In this document: positions 28,701 through 42,891 of the stretch, piece after piece
Numbering within the stretch: the stretch's first letter is position 1
Layout of the letters: each line of letters starts with the position of its first letter
From: Arthrobacter terricola
Lineage (GTDB): Bacteria > Actinomycetota > Actinomycetes > Actinomycetales > Micrococcaceae
Direction: 5' to 3'
Length of the DNA: 64,000 nucleotides
Assembly: GCF_004354015.1 (NCBI RefSeq)
Contig: NZ_SMRU01000001.1
Coordinates: 186,001 to 250,000, forward strand
Made by a program: the position numbers and the translations under genes
Notes under the pieces: generated by a model
The model's database searches: none
The model's input: only the letters and a program-made list of their open reading frames with translations
What the model was told of the DNA's origin: nothing

Positions 28701-29954
28701 GGCAACCCAGAGCGATTGGAGGGCCAATATGACGACGGCGACCACCAGAACGTGCGGCACGTCCAGACCGGAGTCAACAGCTGCAGCCAGCATTGCCAGC
28801 GTGAAAGAACCGCGTGCGGCATAGAACTGTTCACGCCGGAAGGAAGCACTCGGAAGGGCTGCCATCACCGCAAAGTAGATGCCGCAGATCGCCATAAGGG
28901 CTGCGTACTCCCCCTTCCCGAGGTGTTGGGGAACGAACGTTGCAGCCAAGGCGACAAACGGAACAGCGTATGGATGCAGGATCATCAACGGCCGGACGTA
29001 GACGGGCGGCAGCCAACCGGGCCTGCGCAGGGCAACGAGCGTCAGCAGCACGGCAAGCCCGATCAGCGAAGCGAAGTACCACACTAGCGCGCCACCAAGC
29101 AGGGAGACACCGGACCATGCCGTGGACACCACAAAGCTCAGGGAAAGGAACGCCAGCACCCGGCTGTCCAGGCGAACAGCGGCAACGGCGTACGCGAACG
29201 TACCAACCACCGAGGTCACCAGCCATGCAGCCGGACCGTTGTGCAAAGCGAAGTTATACATGGCCAGGCCGGTCACCGGGATCAATGCCAAGCCAGTGCC
29301 GGCAAAAGCAATCGCGGCAGCTCGCAGCCGTGGAGCCTTTGCATGGAGAATGAAGCCTGAGCTATAGAAAGCTGCCGTGACAACCCAGACCGCTGCGAAG
29401 CGAAGGACCGCGGGGAGGCTCGTGCCGATGAACAACGCCGAGGCCGCTACAAGGAGAAGGCTCGCGACATAGAGGGTGACATTGATGTTCTGCCGATCCC
29501 TCCGTTGCTTCCGGACCGCGCGTTCTGCCTGGATCTGTTCCAGTGACATAGCGGGCTGATTCGCGGGGAGGCGCCCGCCCAGTGGCGTCGGGGACGCCAG
29601 CATGAACGGTGCAGGCTGAGTAAGAAGCGACCGAGTAGTGAGCGGCGGAGTCGGGAGCGGCGGAGTCGGGAGCGGCGGAGTCGGAAGAGGAGGTCGCCGT
29701 TGTTGAGCTGGCGACGGTGCTGGACCCCCGCCGTCGTAAGACTGTCCGCCGGCGGGGCGGCGTTCGGCGTCGCGCCACCCTGCCAGGTGACCGGCCAGAA
29801 AGCCTGAGCGGTACACGGCCGCACGATCAACCGCCAATGGCCCGCGCTGCATCTCCGCAAGAAGCCAGCCTTTCGCCTTCCCTTTGGAGTAGCAGATGAG
29901 ACCGGTCACCGCCGTCACGGCCAACGCGAGCATGATGCCAAGGAAGCCAACCAT
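25794..29954 (-). CDS. Giant polytopic membrane protein of unknown function
   Basis: From ATG 29954 (GGGAGGG six bases upstream) the product is 1386 residues. Residues 1-20 form a hydrophobic segment. Residues about 65-135 are Pro/Gly/Gln-rich, including three PLPTP units. A charged stretch (MSLEQIQAERAVRKQRRDRQ) comes next. From about 158 to the end the protein is almost continuously hydrophobic, with perhaps 35-40 helices separated by short Arg-rich turns, and no extracellular globular domain or enzyme motif seen. The family is not recognised; large actinobacterial proteins of this sort are usually annotated hypothetical, and some DUF2339/DUF2157-like membrane families look similar in broad outline. 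It stands alone with the micro-protein between the beta-glucosidase and tuf. Confidence 0.85.
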   Translation of the reverse strand: MVGFLGIMLALAVTAVTGLICYSKGKAKGWLLAEMQRGPLAVDRAAVYRSGFLAGHLAGWRDAERRPAGGQSYDGGGPAPSPAQQRRPPLPTPPLPTPPLPTPPLTTRSLLTQPAPFMLASPTPLGGRLPANQPAMSLEQIQAERAVRKQRRDRQNINVTLYVASLLLVAASALFIGTSLPAVLRFAAVWVVTAAFYSSGFILHAKAPRLRAAAIAFAGTGLALIPVTGLAMYNFALHNGPAAWLVTSVVGTFAYAVAAVRLDSRVLAFLSLSFVVSTAWSGVSLLGGALVWYFASLIGLAVLLTLVALRRPGWLPPVYVRPLMILHPYAVPFVALAATFVPQHLGKGEYAALMAICGIYFAVMAALPSASFRREQFYAARGSFTLAMLAAAVDSGLDVPHVLVVAVVILALQSLWVAFEGKRLGVWFPEPEGRDGLSRWRVDALVCFAVQLVVSFAAVWAIVARHSDMPPGAPLFVALVCGVLLGWRIGGFAEWLPVIALAVAVPFLDEVGGWTTAALLAFAGGSSFLRAWRSEGVTARSFVLAGRIALSLAVPAVAAGALTESPDRSAAVILALIGAATSQLLLEAGLIRAGIRTIAPGVCITAFAAAGMAVLPVLFLIEAVPGRPMTAAGTLVQVLGAATACWVLFPLGSATSSRFAAMIELLAPLAFGWALLLSFSAERLALGNIVLLVAVLYFVIQAPRLPRDVKRRAYWWAARFLLTVLAGTGYLQLLQDGGGVVLAGEKVQLAVVVFAALGLQLVVPLIGALRGADRALATVEAAVVLSFMAGSLAVLSIAQDFFGAIPAGSWQGAALSIVLAISTAGSAFILRTEGLSAVLAPAALAILAVMRGGHVHDLELVLAVFVVFSAVMVAAASGRMAKGAYFIAARALSTVLVAVAVRDSGASATVASLTFAGVLVAQHIVRWLVRRRLHELPFQQAALWVTLTAQAVLPVTYLAQQGSDDGGRWVLQLELALLLVAAVVAQRVFAARGAVYFMVPAAIAMVTLAGPAFVFPAHTWLAEPLLTESQVPLVLLALALLATSCRLLVQPGQANPERWFWLVAAFSSTLAGGLLAVDASHRILGIAWLVLAVVCFAASHLEGMPGFYAIASPAAAIGATIVARSIVPEALDPWRAFLPWLLGCVGSAVVLYGLRWSRIRGIRTEPWRRMPLAITAGGGVALAAAMALWHDETALAGAGLLAAAVVVSVVEVPPGLRLACFEIGSTMVLAAAQWALLFGHGATPELFWVMQWFVVLAAVLAGVRYFAGNSGDGKIRWGIAAGLLSISSVYLIVPNSIFQGSISSDGLLVGAEYTGSALPQLWVLLGFASILLAGLLASERLFVWWGASGVALSVMWALRSYAFAMLALVALTLIVLAVWRLNRTAP
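29641..29685. repeat. Three tandem 15-bp repeats inside the giant membrane protein gene
   Basis: The unit AGCGGCGGAGTCGGG occurs three times back to back (last copy ends A). On the coding strand it encodes PLPTP repeats in the proline-rich linker at about residues 89-104. Such perfect units are prone to copy-number change between strains. Confidence 0.88.
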
Positions 29955-30040
29955 CGCAACCCTCCCGATCCACAAGCGGCCGTCCGAAGCGAAGTGCCCC
30001 GACCTTCCGATTAATCCATTCGATAGATAAATCGTAGCAA

Positions 30041-30076
30041 AAGAGAACCCCACCACAGAAGTGGCGGGGTTCTCTT
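30041..30076 (-). terminator. Intrinsic terminator after tuf
   Basis: A 16-bp stem with one mismatch (30041-30056 with 30061-30076) and an AGAA loop is followed on the minus strand by TTTTGC. It ends the str operon and separates it from the giant membrane protein gene. Confidence 0.88.
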
Positions 30077-30130
30077 TGGCTCTTGATCGGCTGCCAGGCA
30101 ACCGATACTTTGCCGATCTACAAGCAGAAA

Positions 30131-31321
30131 CTACTTGATGATCTTGGTAACACGTCCCGAACCAACGGTGCGGCCACCTTCACGGATAGCGAAGCCGAGG
30201 CCTTCTTCCATAGCGATCGGCTGGATGAGCTCAACGGACATCTCAGTGTTGTCGCCAGGCATAACCATTTCCGTGCCTTCCGGCAGGGTGATAACGCCGG
30301 TCACGTCCGTGGTACGGAAGTAGAACTGCGGGCGGTAGTTCGAGTAGAACGGGTTGTGGCGTCCGCCTTCGTCCTTGGACAGGATGTAGACGTTGGCTTC
30401 GAAGTCGGTGTGCGGGGTGATGGAACCCGGCTTGACGACAACCTGGCCACGCTCGACATCGTCGCGCTTCAGACCACGGAGCAGGAGGCCACAGTTCTCG
30501 CCGGCCCATGCTTCGTCGAGCTGCTTGTGGAACATCTCGATACCGGTAACGGTGGTCTTCTGGATCGGGCGGATACCAACGATCTCAACTTCGGAGTTGA
30601 TCGCGAGGGTACCACGCTCGGCGCGGCCCGTAACAACAGTGCCACGGCCGGTGATGGTGAAGACGTCTTCGATCGGCATCAGGAACGGCTTGTCACGGTC
30701 ACGTACGGGGTCCGGAACGGACTCGTCGACAGCTTCCATGAGGTCTTCAACGGACTTGACCCAGACGGGGTCGCCTTCGAGGGCCTTCAGGCCGGAAACG
30801 CGGACAACCGGAGCGTCGTCGCCATCGAAGCCCTGCGAGCTCAGGAGCTCACGAACTTCCATTTCAACGAGGTCGAGGAGCTCTTCGTCGTCAACCATGT
30901 CCGACTTGTTGAGGGCGACCAGCAGGTAGGGAACACCAACCTGGCGGGCGAGCAGAACGTGCTCGCGGGTCTGGGCCATCGGGCCGTCGGTGGCGGCAAC
31001 AACGAGGATCGCGCCGTCCATCTGGGCAGCACCGGTGATCATGTTCTTGATGTAGTCAGCGTGACCCGGGGCGTCTACGTGTGCGTAGTGGCGCTTCTCG
31101 GTCTGGTATTCAACGTGGGAGATGTTGATGGTAATACCACGCTGGCGCTCTTCCGGAGCAGAGTCGATCGACGCGAAGTCGCGCTGCTCGTTGAGAGTGG
31201 GGTACTTGTCGTACAGCACCTTGGAAATGGCGGCAGTCAGCGTCGTCTTACCGTGGTCAACGTGACCAATGGTGCCGATGTTGACGTGCGGCTTAGTCCG
31301 CTCGAACTTTGCCTTTGCCAC
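30131..31321 (-). CDS. tuf: Elongation factor Tu
   Basis: EF-Tu delivers aminoacyl-tRNA to the ribosome. It starts with GTG after CTAGGAGGAACCT and has 396 residues. G1 GHVDHGKT, G3 DAPGHADY and G4 NKSD (usual NKCD) are clear, as is the effector loop around [10 protein letters not shown]. Domains II and III are complete. It is the last gene of the str operon, 236 bases after fusA; a separate promoter in that gap is possible. Confidence 0.99.
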   Translation of the reverse strand: MAKAKFERTKPHVNIGTIGHVDHGKTTLTAAISKVLYDKYPTLNEQRDFASIDSAPEERQRGITINISHVEYQTEKRHYAHVDAPGHADYIKNMITGAAQMDGAILVVAATDGPMAQTREHVLLARQVGVPYLLVALNKSDMVDDEELLDLVEMEVRELLSSQGFDGDDAPVVRVSGLKALEGDPVWVKSVEDLMEAVDESVPDPVRDRDKPFLMPIEDVFTITGRGTVVTGRAERGTLAINSEVEIVGIRPIQKTTVTGIEMFHKQLDEAWAGENCGLLLRGLKRDDVERGQVVVKPGSITPHTDFEANVYILSKDEGGRHNPFYSNYRPQFYFRTTDVTGVITLPEGTEMVMPGDNTEMSVELIQPIAMEEGLGFAIREGGRTVGSGRVTKIIK

Positions 31322-31557
31322 AGGTTCCTCCTAGAACGATTTCAAGTGAGTTGCTCCTCGGCCGCGCTTTTCGCGGCAGAAACTCCAGCAAGTCTACTTG
31401 GGGGCTTTGGTTTTGGTGAAATTGCAGAATCAGGAACCAATGCTAGTACCTGGAGTCTGTTCGCGCAGTGCCGGCCCGAGGCATGGACCTCGGACCAGCG
31501 CCTGCACTGGATGCTCCCCCGGGCCCCGGGCAAACATCCTGGTTGTTCCGTCGGTGA

Positions 31558-33672
31558 TTACTCGCCGCGGGTCTTCTGGATGATCTCGTCGGCAACAGCC
31601 TTCGGGACCTCGGCGTAGCTGTTGAACGTCATGGAGTAAACAGCACGGCCCTGGGTCTTCGAACGCAGGTCACCGATGTAGCCGAACATGCCGGACAGGG
31701 GGACGTGCGCGCGGATCACCTTGACGCCGGCAGCATCTTCCATGGACTGCATCTGGCCACGGCGGGCGTTCAGGTCACCAATAACGTCACCCATGTATTC
31801 CTCAGGGGTGCGGACCTCAACTTCCATCATCGGCTCAAGCAGGACCGGGTTCGCCTTGCGTGCGGCTTCCTTGAACGCCATGCGACCGGCGATCTTGAAG
31901 GCCATTTCCGAGGAGTCAACATCGTGGTACGCGCCGTCAATCAGCGTGGCCTTGATGCCGACAACCGGGTAACCGGCCAGAACGCCGTCGGTGAGTGCAT
32001 CCTGGATACCCGCGTCAACGGACGGGATGTACTCGCGCGGCACGCGGCCACCGGTGACCTTGTTCTCGAATGCGTAGAGCTCGCCATCCGTGGTGTCCAT
32101 CGGCTCGATCGCGATCTGGACCTTTGCGAACTGGCCCGAACCACCGGTCTGCTTCTTGTGCGTGTAGTCGTGACGCTCTACAGCACGCTTGATGGTTTCG
32201 CGGTAGGCAACCTGCGGCTTGCCGACGTTTGCCTCGACCTTGAATTCGCGGCGCATGCGGTCCACCAGGATGTCCAGGTGGAGCTCGCCCATGCCGGCGA
32301 TGATGGTCTGGCCGGTGTCTTCGTTGAGGGAGACCTGGAAGGTCGGGTCCTCAGCGGAGAGCTTCTGGATAGCCGTGGAGAGCTTCTCCTGGTCACCCTT
32401 GGTGTTCGGCTCGATGGCAACGGAGATCACGGGCTCCGGGAAGCTCATGGATTCCAGGACGATCTGAGCGGACGAGTCGCACAGGGTGTCTCCCGTGGTG
32501 GTGTCCTTGAGGCCGATGGCTGCGTAGATGTGGCCGGCGGTAGCGCCCTCGACGGGCATTTCCTTGTTGGCGTGCATCTGGAACAGCTTGCCGATGCGCT
32601 CCTTCTTGCCCTTGGTGGAGTTGACCACCTGGGCGCCTGCTTCCACGTGACCGGAGTACACGCGGATGAAGGTGAGCTGGCCGAAGAACGGGTGAGCCGC
32701 GATCTTGAACGCGAGGGCCGAGAACGGCTCCTCCGCGGAAGGCTTGCGGCTGAGTTCCTTGGCTTCGTCGCGGGGGTCGTGGCCGATCATCGGCGGGACG
32801 TCCAGCGGGTTCGGCAGGAAGTCGACAACAGCATCCAGCATCGGCTGTACGCCACGGTTCTTGAACGCAGAACCGCAGAGGACCGGGTAGAGCTCGGAGT
32901 TGATGGTCATCTTGCGGATGCCGGCCTTGAGTTCCTCAAGGGTGAGTTCTTCACCTTCGAGGTACTTCTCCATGAGCTCTTCGGAAGACTCGGCGACAGT
33001 CTCAACGAGCTGTGCACGGTATTCCTCAGCCTTGGCCTGGAGATCCGCGGGGATCTCCTGGACCTCGTACTTGGCACCCATGGTGACGTCACCCTTGGCA
33101 TCGCCCGGCCACACCAGTGCGCGCATCTGGAGCAAGTCCACGACGCCGATGAAGTCATTCTCGGAACCGATGGGCAGCTGGAGGACCAGCGGCTTGGCGC
33201 CGAGGCGGTTGATGATGGTGTCTACGGTGAAGTAGAAATCGGCACCGAGCTTGTCCATCTTGTTGACGAAGCAGATACGCGGCACGTTGTACTTGTCGGC
33301 CTGGCGCCAGACAGTCTCGGACTGCGGCTCAACGCCTTCCTTGCCATCGAAGACAGCAACGGCGCCGTCGAGGACGCGCAGGGAGCGCTCAACCTCGACC
33401 GTGAAGTCCACGTGGCCCGGGGTGTCGATGATGTTGATCTGGTTCTTGTCCCAGAAGCAAGTCACGGCGGCAGACGTGATGGTGATGCCGCGTTCCTTTT
33501 CCTGTTCCATCCAGTCGGTCGTCGAAGCGCCGTCGTGCGTTTCGCCGATCTTGTGGTTCACACCTGTGTAGAACAGAATGCGCTCGGTGGTAGTGGTCTT
33601 GCCGGCATCGATGTGGGCCATGATGCCGATGTTGCGGACCTTGCTAAGGTCGGTAAGCACGTCCTGTGCCAC
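31558..33672 (-). CDS. fusA: Elongation factor G
   Basis: EF-G is the translocase GTPase. It starts with GTG and has 704 residues. Motifs: G1 AHIDAGKTT, switch [13 protein letters not shown]3 DTPGHVDF, G4 NKMDKLGAD; the domain IV tip region [11 protein letters not shown] is intact. The following 236-base gap before tuf holds a small hairpin (31476-31493) and no gene. It follows rpsG after 69 bases. Confidence 0.99.
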   Translation of the reverse strand: MAQDVLTDLSKVRNIGIMAHIDAGKTTTTERILFYTGVNHKIGETHDGASTTDWMEQEKERGITITSAAVTCFWDKNQINIIDTPGHVDFTVEVERSLRVLDGAVAVFDGKEGVEPQSETVWRQADKYNVPRICFVNKMDKLGADFYFTVDTIINRLGAKPLVLQLPIGSENDFIGVVDLLQMRALVWPGDAKGDVTMGAKYEVQEIPADLQAKAEEYRAQLVETVAESSEELMEKYLEGEELTLEELKAGIRKMTINSELYPVLCGSAFKNRGVQPMLDAVVDFLPNPLDVPPMIGHDPRDEAKELSRKPSAEEPFSALAFKIAAHPFFGQLTFIRVYSGHVEAGAQVVNSTKGKKERIGKLFQMHANKEMPVEGATAGHIYAAIGLKDTTTGDTLCDSSAQIVLESMSFPEPVISVAIEPNTKGDQEKLSTAIQKLSAEDPTFQVSLNEDTGQTIIAGMGELHLDILVDRMRREFKVEANVGKPQVAYRETIKRAVERHDYTHKKQTGGSGQFAKVQIAIEPMDTTDGELYAFENKVTGGRVPREYIPSVDAGIQDALTDGVLAGYPVVGIKATLIDGAYHDVDSSEMAFKIAGRMAFKEAARKANPVLLEPMMEVEVRTPEEYMGDVIGDLNARRGQMQSMEDAAGVKVIRAHVPLSGMFGYIGDLRSKTQGRAVYSMTFNSYAEVPKAVADEIIQKTRGE

Positions 33673-33741
33673 GGGGTCTCCCTTTCGGATGGACTACGCG
33701 TTCGCCGCCGGCTCGGTCGAGTCGGCGGCGAACGGGAAGTT

Positions 33742-34212
33742 TTACCAGCGGTAGTGTGCGAAGGCCTTGTTCGACTCGGCCATCTTGTGGGTGTCTTCGC
33801 GACGCTTCACAGCGGCACCGAGACCGTTGGACGCATCCAGGATTTCGTTCTGGAGGCGCTCGGTCATCGTCTTCTCGCGGCGGGCCTTGGAGTAGCCGAC
33901 CAGCCAACGCAGGGCGAGGGCAGTGGAGCGGCCGGGCTTGACCTCAACCGGAACCTGGTAGGTTGCGCCACCGACACGGCGGGAGCGGACCTCGAGGGAA
34001 GGCTTGACGTTGTCCATGGCCTTCTTGAGGGCGGCGACGGGGTCGCCACCGGACTTGGCGCGGGCACCTTCGAGGGCACCGTAAACGATGCGCTCAGCGG
34101 TGGACTTCTTGCCGTCGATGAGAACCTTGTTGATCAGCTGGGTGACCAACGGGGAACCGTAAACGGGATCGGAAACGAGCGGCCGCTTCGGGGCCGGACC
34201 CTTGCGAGGCAT
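33742..34212 (-). CDS. rpsG: 30S ribosomal protein S7
   Basis: S7 nucleates assembly of the 30S head. The start at 34212 ([19 protein letters not shown]) gives 156 residues, the usual length; a longer reading adds unrelated sequence. It ends NKAFAHYRW. The start is one base after the rpsL stop. Confidence 0.98.
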   Translation of the reverse strand: MPRKGPAPKRPLVSDPVYGSPLVTQLINKVLIDGKKSTAERIVYGALEGARAKSGGDPVAALKKAMDNVKPSLEVRSRRVGGATYQVPVEVKPGRSTALALRWLVGYSKARREKTMTERLQNEILDASNGLGAAVKRREDTHKMAESNKAFAHYRW

Positions 34213-34213
34213 A

Positions 34214-34588
34214 TTACTTCTTCTCCATCTTTGCGCCGTAGCGGCTGCGGGCCTGCTTGCGGTTCTTGACACCCTGGGTATCGAGGGCACCACGGACGAT
34301 CTTGTAACGGACACCCGGGAGGTCCTTCACACGACCACCACGGACGAGCACGATGGAGTGCTCCTGGAGGTTGTGGCCAACACCGGGGATGTAGGCGGTA
34401 ACTTCAACGCCACCGTTGAGGCGCACACGGGCAACCTTACGCAGAGCCGAGTTCGGCTTCTTCGGGGTGGTCGTGTAAACGCGGGTGCAAACACCGCGGC
34501 GCATCGGGCTGCCCTTAAGCGCGGGAGCCTTGGTCTTGGAGACCTTAGGCGTGCGGCCCTTGCGGACCAGCTGGTTAATCGTAGGCAC
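34214..34588 (-). CDS. rpsL: 30S ribosomal protein S12
   Basis: S12 acts in decoding. It starts with GTG ([11 protein letters not shown] follows), with GGAGA eight bases upstream, and has 124 residues. The streptomycin-relevant lysines in [13 protein letters not shown] and in the [12 protein letters not shown] region are the wild-type residues. It heads the str operon. Confidence 0.98.
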   Translation of the reverse strand: MPTINQLVRKGRTPKVSKTKAPALKGSPMRRGVCTRVYTTTPKKPNSALRKVARVRLNGGVEVTAYIPGVGHNLQEHSIVLVRGGRVKDLPGVRYKIVRGALDTQGVKNRKQARSRYGAKMEKK

Positions 34589-34831
34589 TTTCGTGTTCTC
34601 CGTTGGTTTGATCTCTGCCCTCGCACCCAGGCGCCAGCCTGGGTTTACGCGAAAGCTTTGGCGTTGTTCCTGCGGCCGGGGATCCAAAGGGTCCGTGGGC
34701 GTGCAAAAGTGCGGCATTCGTTGCGCACGTTGCCCGCAACCCGGAAACAGGCTCCACCCGACATCATGAGAACAAAACCAAAATGATGCCGCGGCGGCCT
34801 TCATCCACTGCCACACAGAACAATTACGAAA
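34589..34831 (-). other. 5' leader of the str operon
   Basis: This is a leader of about 240 bases without a gene. It contains a perfect 8-bp hairpin ACCCAGGC-GCCA-GCCTGGGT at 34625-34644, close to the rpsL start. In E. coli S7 regulates this operon internally; whether this leader has a regulatory role is unknown. Confidence 0.4.
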
Positions 34832-34861
34832 ATTCTAGCATGGCTTGATCTCCCGCCTTAA
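34832..34861 (-). promoter_or_regulatory. Candidate str-operon promoter
   Basis: On the minus strand TTAAGG (34856-34861) and TAGAAT (34832-34837) are separated by 18 bases. The -10 matches the consensus well and the -35 only partly. It is the best match in the gap between rpoC and rpsL. Confidence 0.5.
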
Positions 34862-34937
34862 TCGGGTGTAAGCGTACGACGCCGGTGCTGCCGCCCACTT
34901 GAGTGCCGCCCGACCGCCGTCGGGCACTCCCGAAACG

Positions 34938-34974
34938 GGAAGGACCCCGCACTCAGTGAGTGCGGGGTCCTTCC
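34938..34974 (-). terminator. Terminator after rpoC
   Basis: A perfect 17-bp stem (34938-34954 with 34958-34974) with a three-base loop lies 11 bases after the rpoC stop. The downstream minus-strand T-run is short (GTTTCGG). Confidence 0.82.
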
Positions 34975-34985
34975 GTGATCGGTTC

Positions 34986-38885
<3,900 letters not shown>

Positions 38886-38987
38886 ATGGTCCCTGTTCTC
38901 TCTTGTTCTCTAAATTCTGAAGTCTTGGTTTACGGCAAAGAGGCAGCGCCTAGGCTGACGGTCCGAGGACCGCCAGCCCGGCGGCTG

Positions 38988-41900
38988 TTAGACCTCTTCT
39001 ACGGAGCTGGGCTCTGCGCGAGACAGATCAATGCCCAGTTCTTCCGCAGCCGTAAAGACTGCGTCATCAGAGTCACGCATTTCGATCGTCGTGCCGTCGG
39101 TGGAGAGAACCTCCACGTTCAGGCACAGCGACTGCATTTCCTTGATCAAAACCTTGAAGGATTCCGGAACGCCAGGTTCGGGGATGTTCTCGCCCTTGAC
39201 GATGGCTTCGTAAACCTTCACGCGGCCGTGGATGTCATCCGACTTGATCGTGAGCAGTTCCTGGAGGGTGTAGGCGGCGCCGTATGCCTCGAGCGCCCAC
39301 ACTTCCATTTCACCGAAACGCTGACCACCGAACTGTGCCTTACCACCCAGCGGCTGCTGCGTGATCATGGAGTACGGGCCGGTGGAGCGGGCGTGGATCT
39401 TGTCGTCCACCAGGTGGTGGAGCTTCAGGATGTACATGTAGCCCACGGAGATCGGGTCCGGGAACGGCTCGCCGGAGCGGCCGTCGAACAACCGGGTTTT
39501 GCCGGAGGAGTCGATCAGGCGGTCGCCGTCGCGGGTCACGTTCGTGGAATCCAGCAGGCCGGTGATTTCCTCTTCGCGCGCACCGTCGAACACCGGGGTG
39601 GCAACAGTCGTCTGGCCGGTTTCACGAGGCAGGTTCGGCAGGTTCTTGACCCACTCCGGCTCGCCTTCGATCTTCCAACCGGTCTTGGCAACCCAGCCGA
39701 GGTGGGTTTCCAGCACCTGGCCGACGTTCATACGACCCGGAACACCAAGCGGGTTCAGGACGATGTCCACCGGCGTACCGTCCGCGAGGAACGGCATGTC
39801 TTCGACAGGCAGGATCTTGGAAATGACACCCTTGTTGCCGTGGCGGCCGGCGAGCTTGTCGCCGTCGGTGATCTTTCGCTTGGCAGCCACGTAGACGCGG
39901 ACCAGCTGGTTGACGCCCGGGGGCAGTTCGTCGTCGTTGTCGCGGTCGAAGACGCGGACGCCGATAACCGTGCCGGATTCGCCGTGCGGAACCTTCAGGG
40001 AGGTGTCGCGCACTTCGCGGGACTTCTCGCCGAAGATCGCGCGGAGCAGGCGCTCTTCCGGAGTCAGCTCGGTTTCACCCTTCGGGGTGACCTTGCCCAC
40101 CAGGATGTCGCCGGCTTCAACCTCGGCACCGATGTGGATGATGCCGCGCTCGTCCAGTCCTGCAAGGACTTCCTCGGACACGTTCGGGATGTCACGGGTG
40201 ATTTCCTCGGCACCAAGCTTGGTGTCGCGGGCATCGATCTCGTGCTCCTCGATGTGGATGGAAGAAAGGACGTCCTCGGCAACGATGCGCTGCGACAGGA
40301 TGATGGCGTCCTCGAAGTTGTGGCCTTCCCAGGACATGAATGCCACGAGAAGGTTCTTTCCGAGGGCGAGCTCACCCTGGTCCGTCGCGGGGCCGTCAGC
40401 AATGATGCCGCCGACCTCGAGGCGCTGGCCTTCGTTGACCAGGACACGGTGGTTGTAGCAGTTGCCCTGGTTGGAGCGGGCGAACTTGTTGATCCGGTAG
40501 CTGGTTTCCGTGCCGTCGTCGTTGAGCATGGTGACGAGGTCGGCCGAAACTTCGTTGACCACACCGGCCTTCTTCGCGATGACAACGTCACCGGCGTCGA
40601 CGGCAGCGGCGCGTTCCATGCCGGTACCCACGAAGGGGGCCTCGGAACGGACCAACGGCACAGCCTGGCGCTGCATGTTGGCACCCATGAGTGCACGGTT
40701 TGCATCGTCATGCTCGAGGAACGGGATCAGCGCCGTAGCAACGGACACCATCTGGCGCGGGGAAACGTCCATGAACTGGACATCCTCGGCCGGAACGAGG
40801 ACGGGCTCGCCTCCACCACCACGGGCACGGACAAGAACGGTCTCTTCGGCAAAACGCTTGTTCTCGTCGAGCGGAGCGTTGGCCTGGGCGATCAGGACCT
40901 CGGCTTCGTCGTCCGCCGTGAGGTACTGGACGTCGTCGGACACGACGCCGTCCTTCACCAGGCGGTACGGGGTCTCGATGAAACCGAACGGGTTGATCCG
41001 GCCGTAGGACGCCAGCGAACCGATGAGGCCGATGTTCGGGCCTTCAGGGGTTTCGATGGGGCACATACGTCCGTAGTGCGACGGGTGGACGTCTCGGACT
41101 TCCATGCCGGCGCGGTCACGGGACAGACCGCCCGGGCCAAGGGCCGAGAGACGGCGCTTGTGGGTCAGGCCCGACAGCGGGTTGTTCTGGTCCATGAACT
41201 GGGACAGCTGGGAAGTTCCGAAGAATTCCTTGATCGCGGCCACCACGGGGCGGATGTTGATCAGGGTCTGCGGCGTGATCGCTTCGACGTCCTGCGTGGT
41301 CATGCGTTCGCGGACGACGCGCTCCATGCGGGACAGGCCGGTGCGGACCTGGTTCTCGATGAGCTCGCCGACGGCGCGGATGCGGCGGTTGCCGAAGTGG
41401 TCGATGTCGTCGATTTCCACGCGGAGTTCGTGTTCTTCGCCATCGCGCTTGCCCATGAGGGTCTTCTCGCCGGCGTGCAGCGCGACGAGGAACTTGATCA
41501 TGGCCACGATGTCTTCGACGTGCAGGACCGAAGCTTCCTTGTCACCAAGGGAGCGGTCGATGCCGAGCTTGCGGTTGATCTTGTAACGGCCAACCTTGGC
41601 GAGATCGTAGCGCTTCGGGTTGAAGTACAGGTTGTCCAGCAGGGACTGGGCAGCCTCGACGGTGGGCGGCTCGCCCGGACGCAGCTTGCGGTAGATGTCC
41701 AAGAGCGCGTCTTCGCGGGTTTCGGTGGCGTCCTTCTCCAGGGTTGCCCGCATGGAGTCGTACTGGCCGAACTCTTCGAGGATCTGGCCTTCGGTCCAGC
41801 CGAGGGCCTTCAGGAGAACGGTGACCGACTGCTTGCGCTTGCGGTCGAGGCGAACGCCGACTTGGTCGCGCTTGTCGATTTCCAGTTCAAACCATGCACC

Positions 41901-42494
41901 GCGGGAAGGGATGATCTTCGCGGTGAAGATGTCCTTGTCACTGGTCTTGTCAGCGGCGCGCTCGAAGTAGGCGCCCGGCGAACGGACCAGCTGGGAGACG
42001 ACGACACGCTCGGTGCCGTTGACGACGAACGTTCCCTTTTCAGTCATGAGGGGGAAGTCGCCCATGAACACGGTCTGCTGCTTGATTTCGCCCGTGTTGT
42101 TGTTCATGAACTCGGCCTTGACATACAGGGGTGCCGAGTAAGTGGCGTCACGGTCTTTGCATTCGGCCATGGTGTACTTCGGATCAGCGAACTCCGGCTC
42201 GGAGAAGCTCAGGGACATGGTGCCCTGGAAGTCCTCGATGGGGGAGATCTCTTCGAAGATGTCGGCGAGTCCCGACGTGGTGGCGACGCTGAGGTCGCCT
42301 TCCTCGACAGCCTTCGCTACCCGCGCCTGCCAGCGTTCGTTTCCGACCAGCCAGTCAAAGCTGTCCGTCTGCAGGGCGAGTAGATTCGGAACGTCCAGTG
42401 GTTCGTGAATCTTTGCGAATGAGAGCCGGCGAGTCGCACCGTCGGTGCTTGCCGTGTTAGCGGTTTCGTTATTAGAGGTGCTCGAGGCGACCAA
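38988..42494 (-). CDS. rpoB: DNA-directed RNA polymerase beta subunit
   Basis: The start is the TTG at 42494 ([12 protein letters not shown] follows) with GGAAGG eight bases upstream, giving 1168 residues; an in-frame GTG at 42509 is possible but lies on that site. The rifampicin pocket reads [18 protein letters not shown] then [16 protein letters not shown], which is the sensitive-type sequence. The C-terminal beta-clamp motif ([17 protein letters not shown]) is normal. Confidence 0.99.
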   Translation of the reverse strand: MVASSTSNNETANTASTDGATRRLSFAKIHEPLDVPNLLALQTDSFDWLVGNERWQARVAKAVEEGDLSVATTSGLADIFEEISPIEDFQGTMSLSFSEPEFADPKYTMAECKDRDATYSAPLYVKAEFMNNNTGEIKQQTVFMGDFPLMTEKGTFVVNGTERVVVSQLVRSPGAYFERAADKTSDKDIFTAKIIPSRGAWFELEIDKRDQVGVRLDRKRKQSVTVLLKALGWTEGQILEEFGQYDSMRATLEKDATETREDALLDIYRKLRPGEPPTVEAAQSLLDNLYFNPKRYDLAKVGRYKINRKLGIDRSLGDKEASVLHVEDIVAMIKFLVALHAGEKTLMGKRDGEEHELRVEIDDIDHFGNRRIRAVGELIENQVRTGLSRMERVVRERMTTQDVEAITPQTLINIRPVVAAIKEFFGTSQLSQFMDQNNPLSGLTHKRRLSALGPGGLSRDRAGMEVRDVHPSHYGRMCPIETPEGPNIGLIGSLASYGRINPFGFIETPYRLVKDGVVSDDVQYLTADDEAEVLIAQANAPLDENKRFAEETVLVRARGGGGEPVLVPAEDVQFMDVSPRQMVSVATALIPFLEHDDANRALMGANMQRQAVPLVRSEAPFVGTGMERAAAVDAGDVVIAKKAGVVNEVSADLVTMLNDDGTETSYRINKFARSNQGNCYNHRVLVNEGQRLEVGGIIADGPATDQGELALGKNLLVAFMSWEGHNFEDAIILSQRIVAEDVLSSIHIEEHEIDARDTKLGAEEITRDIPNVSEEVLAGLDERGIIHIGAEVEAGDILVGKVTPKGETELTPEERLLRAIFGEKSREVRDTSLKVPHGESGTVIGVRVFDRDNDDELPPGVNQLVRVYVAAKRKITDGDKLAGRHGNKGVISKILPVEDMPFLADGTPVDIVLNPLGVPGRMNVGQVLETHLGWVAKTGWKIEGEPEWVKNLPNLPRETGQTTVATPVFDGAREEEITGLLDSTNVTRDGDRLIDSSGKTRLFDGRSGEPFPDPISVGYMYILKLHHLVDDKIHARSTGPYSMITQQPLGGKAQFGGQRFGEMEVWALEAYGAAYTLQELLTIKSDDIHGRVKVYEAIVKGENIPEPGVPESFKVLIKEMQSLCLNVEVLSTDGTTIEMRDSDDAVFTAAEELGIDLSRAEPSSVEEV

Positions 42495-42548
42495 GAGGGA
42501 TCCTTCCACAGACCTTCAGGCGTTTTCAGATCTCCCCCGCTTGCACGT

Positions 42549-42565
42549 TGCGGACTGAGTCCGCA
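42549..42565 (-). promoter_or_regulatory. Small hairpin in the rpoB leader
   Basis: TGCGGAC-TGA-GTCCGCA forms a 7-bp perfect stem between the candidate promoter and the rpoB start. No T-run follows. Role unknown. Confidence 0.4.
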
Positions 42566-42581
42566 GCGTACCTTTCCGGTT

Positions 42582-42678
42582 CCGCTATATGACCCGGGAC
42601 CCCGGCCGACCAAGGCCGCGCGCGTACTAGACGGCACATCAATGGCACAGCTGAGGGGTATAGCCCACCGCTATATGA
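42582..42678. repeat. Two direct copies of an 11-bp element carrying TATAGC
   Basis: CCGCTATATGA occurs at 42582-42592 and 42668-42678, both upstream of rpoB in the same orientation. Read on the minus strand each gives TCATATAGCGG with a -10-like hexamer, so tandem promoters are plausible. The rest of the 42,495-42,891 gap holds no gene; the divergent thiolase promoter must also lie here but was not recognised. Confidence 0.6.
42584..42613 (-). promoter_or_regulatory. Candidate rpoBC promoter (proximal)
   Basis: On the minus strand TTGGTC (42608-42613) and TATAGC (42584-42589) are spaced by 18 bases. The expected transcript would have a leader of about 80 bases. A second copy of the -10 block lies 86 bases upstream. 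Confidence 0.5.
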
Positions 42679-42891
42679 AGGCTGAAGGTTAACAGGGAAG
42701 ACGCAAATATCCACAATACGGCAAATCAACCCACCTGTCTACCCCACATTGCGTTCGAATGCAAGCACTGTTGCCGCAGGCACCTATACCGGCGTGCCGA
42801 ACGGAATGTTGTTTCGGGTCCCATTGTTGAATGGAGTGGTATGGGTGCCGCGATAGCCTAGGCTCACCAACCTTGACCGGAAGAAGCAGAA

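Noticed and set aside
31705..34269. A long plus-strand frame antisense to fusA and rpsG
   Set aside because: It is a mirror of strong conserved genes, so a composition artefact.
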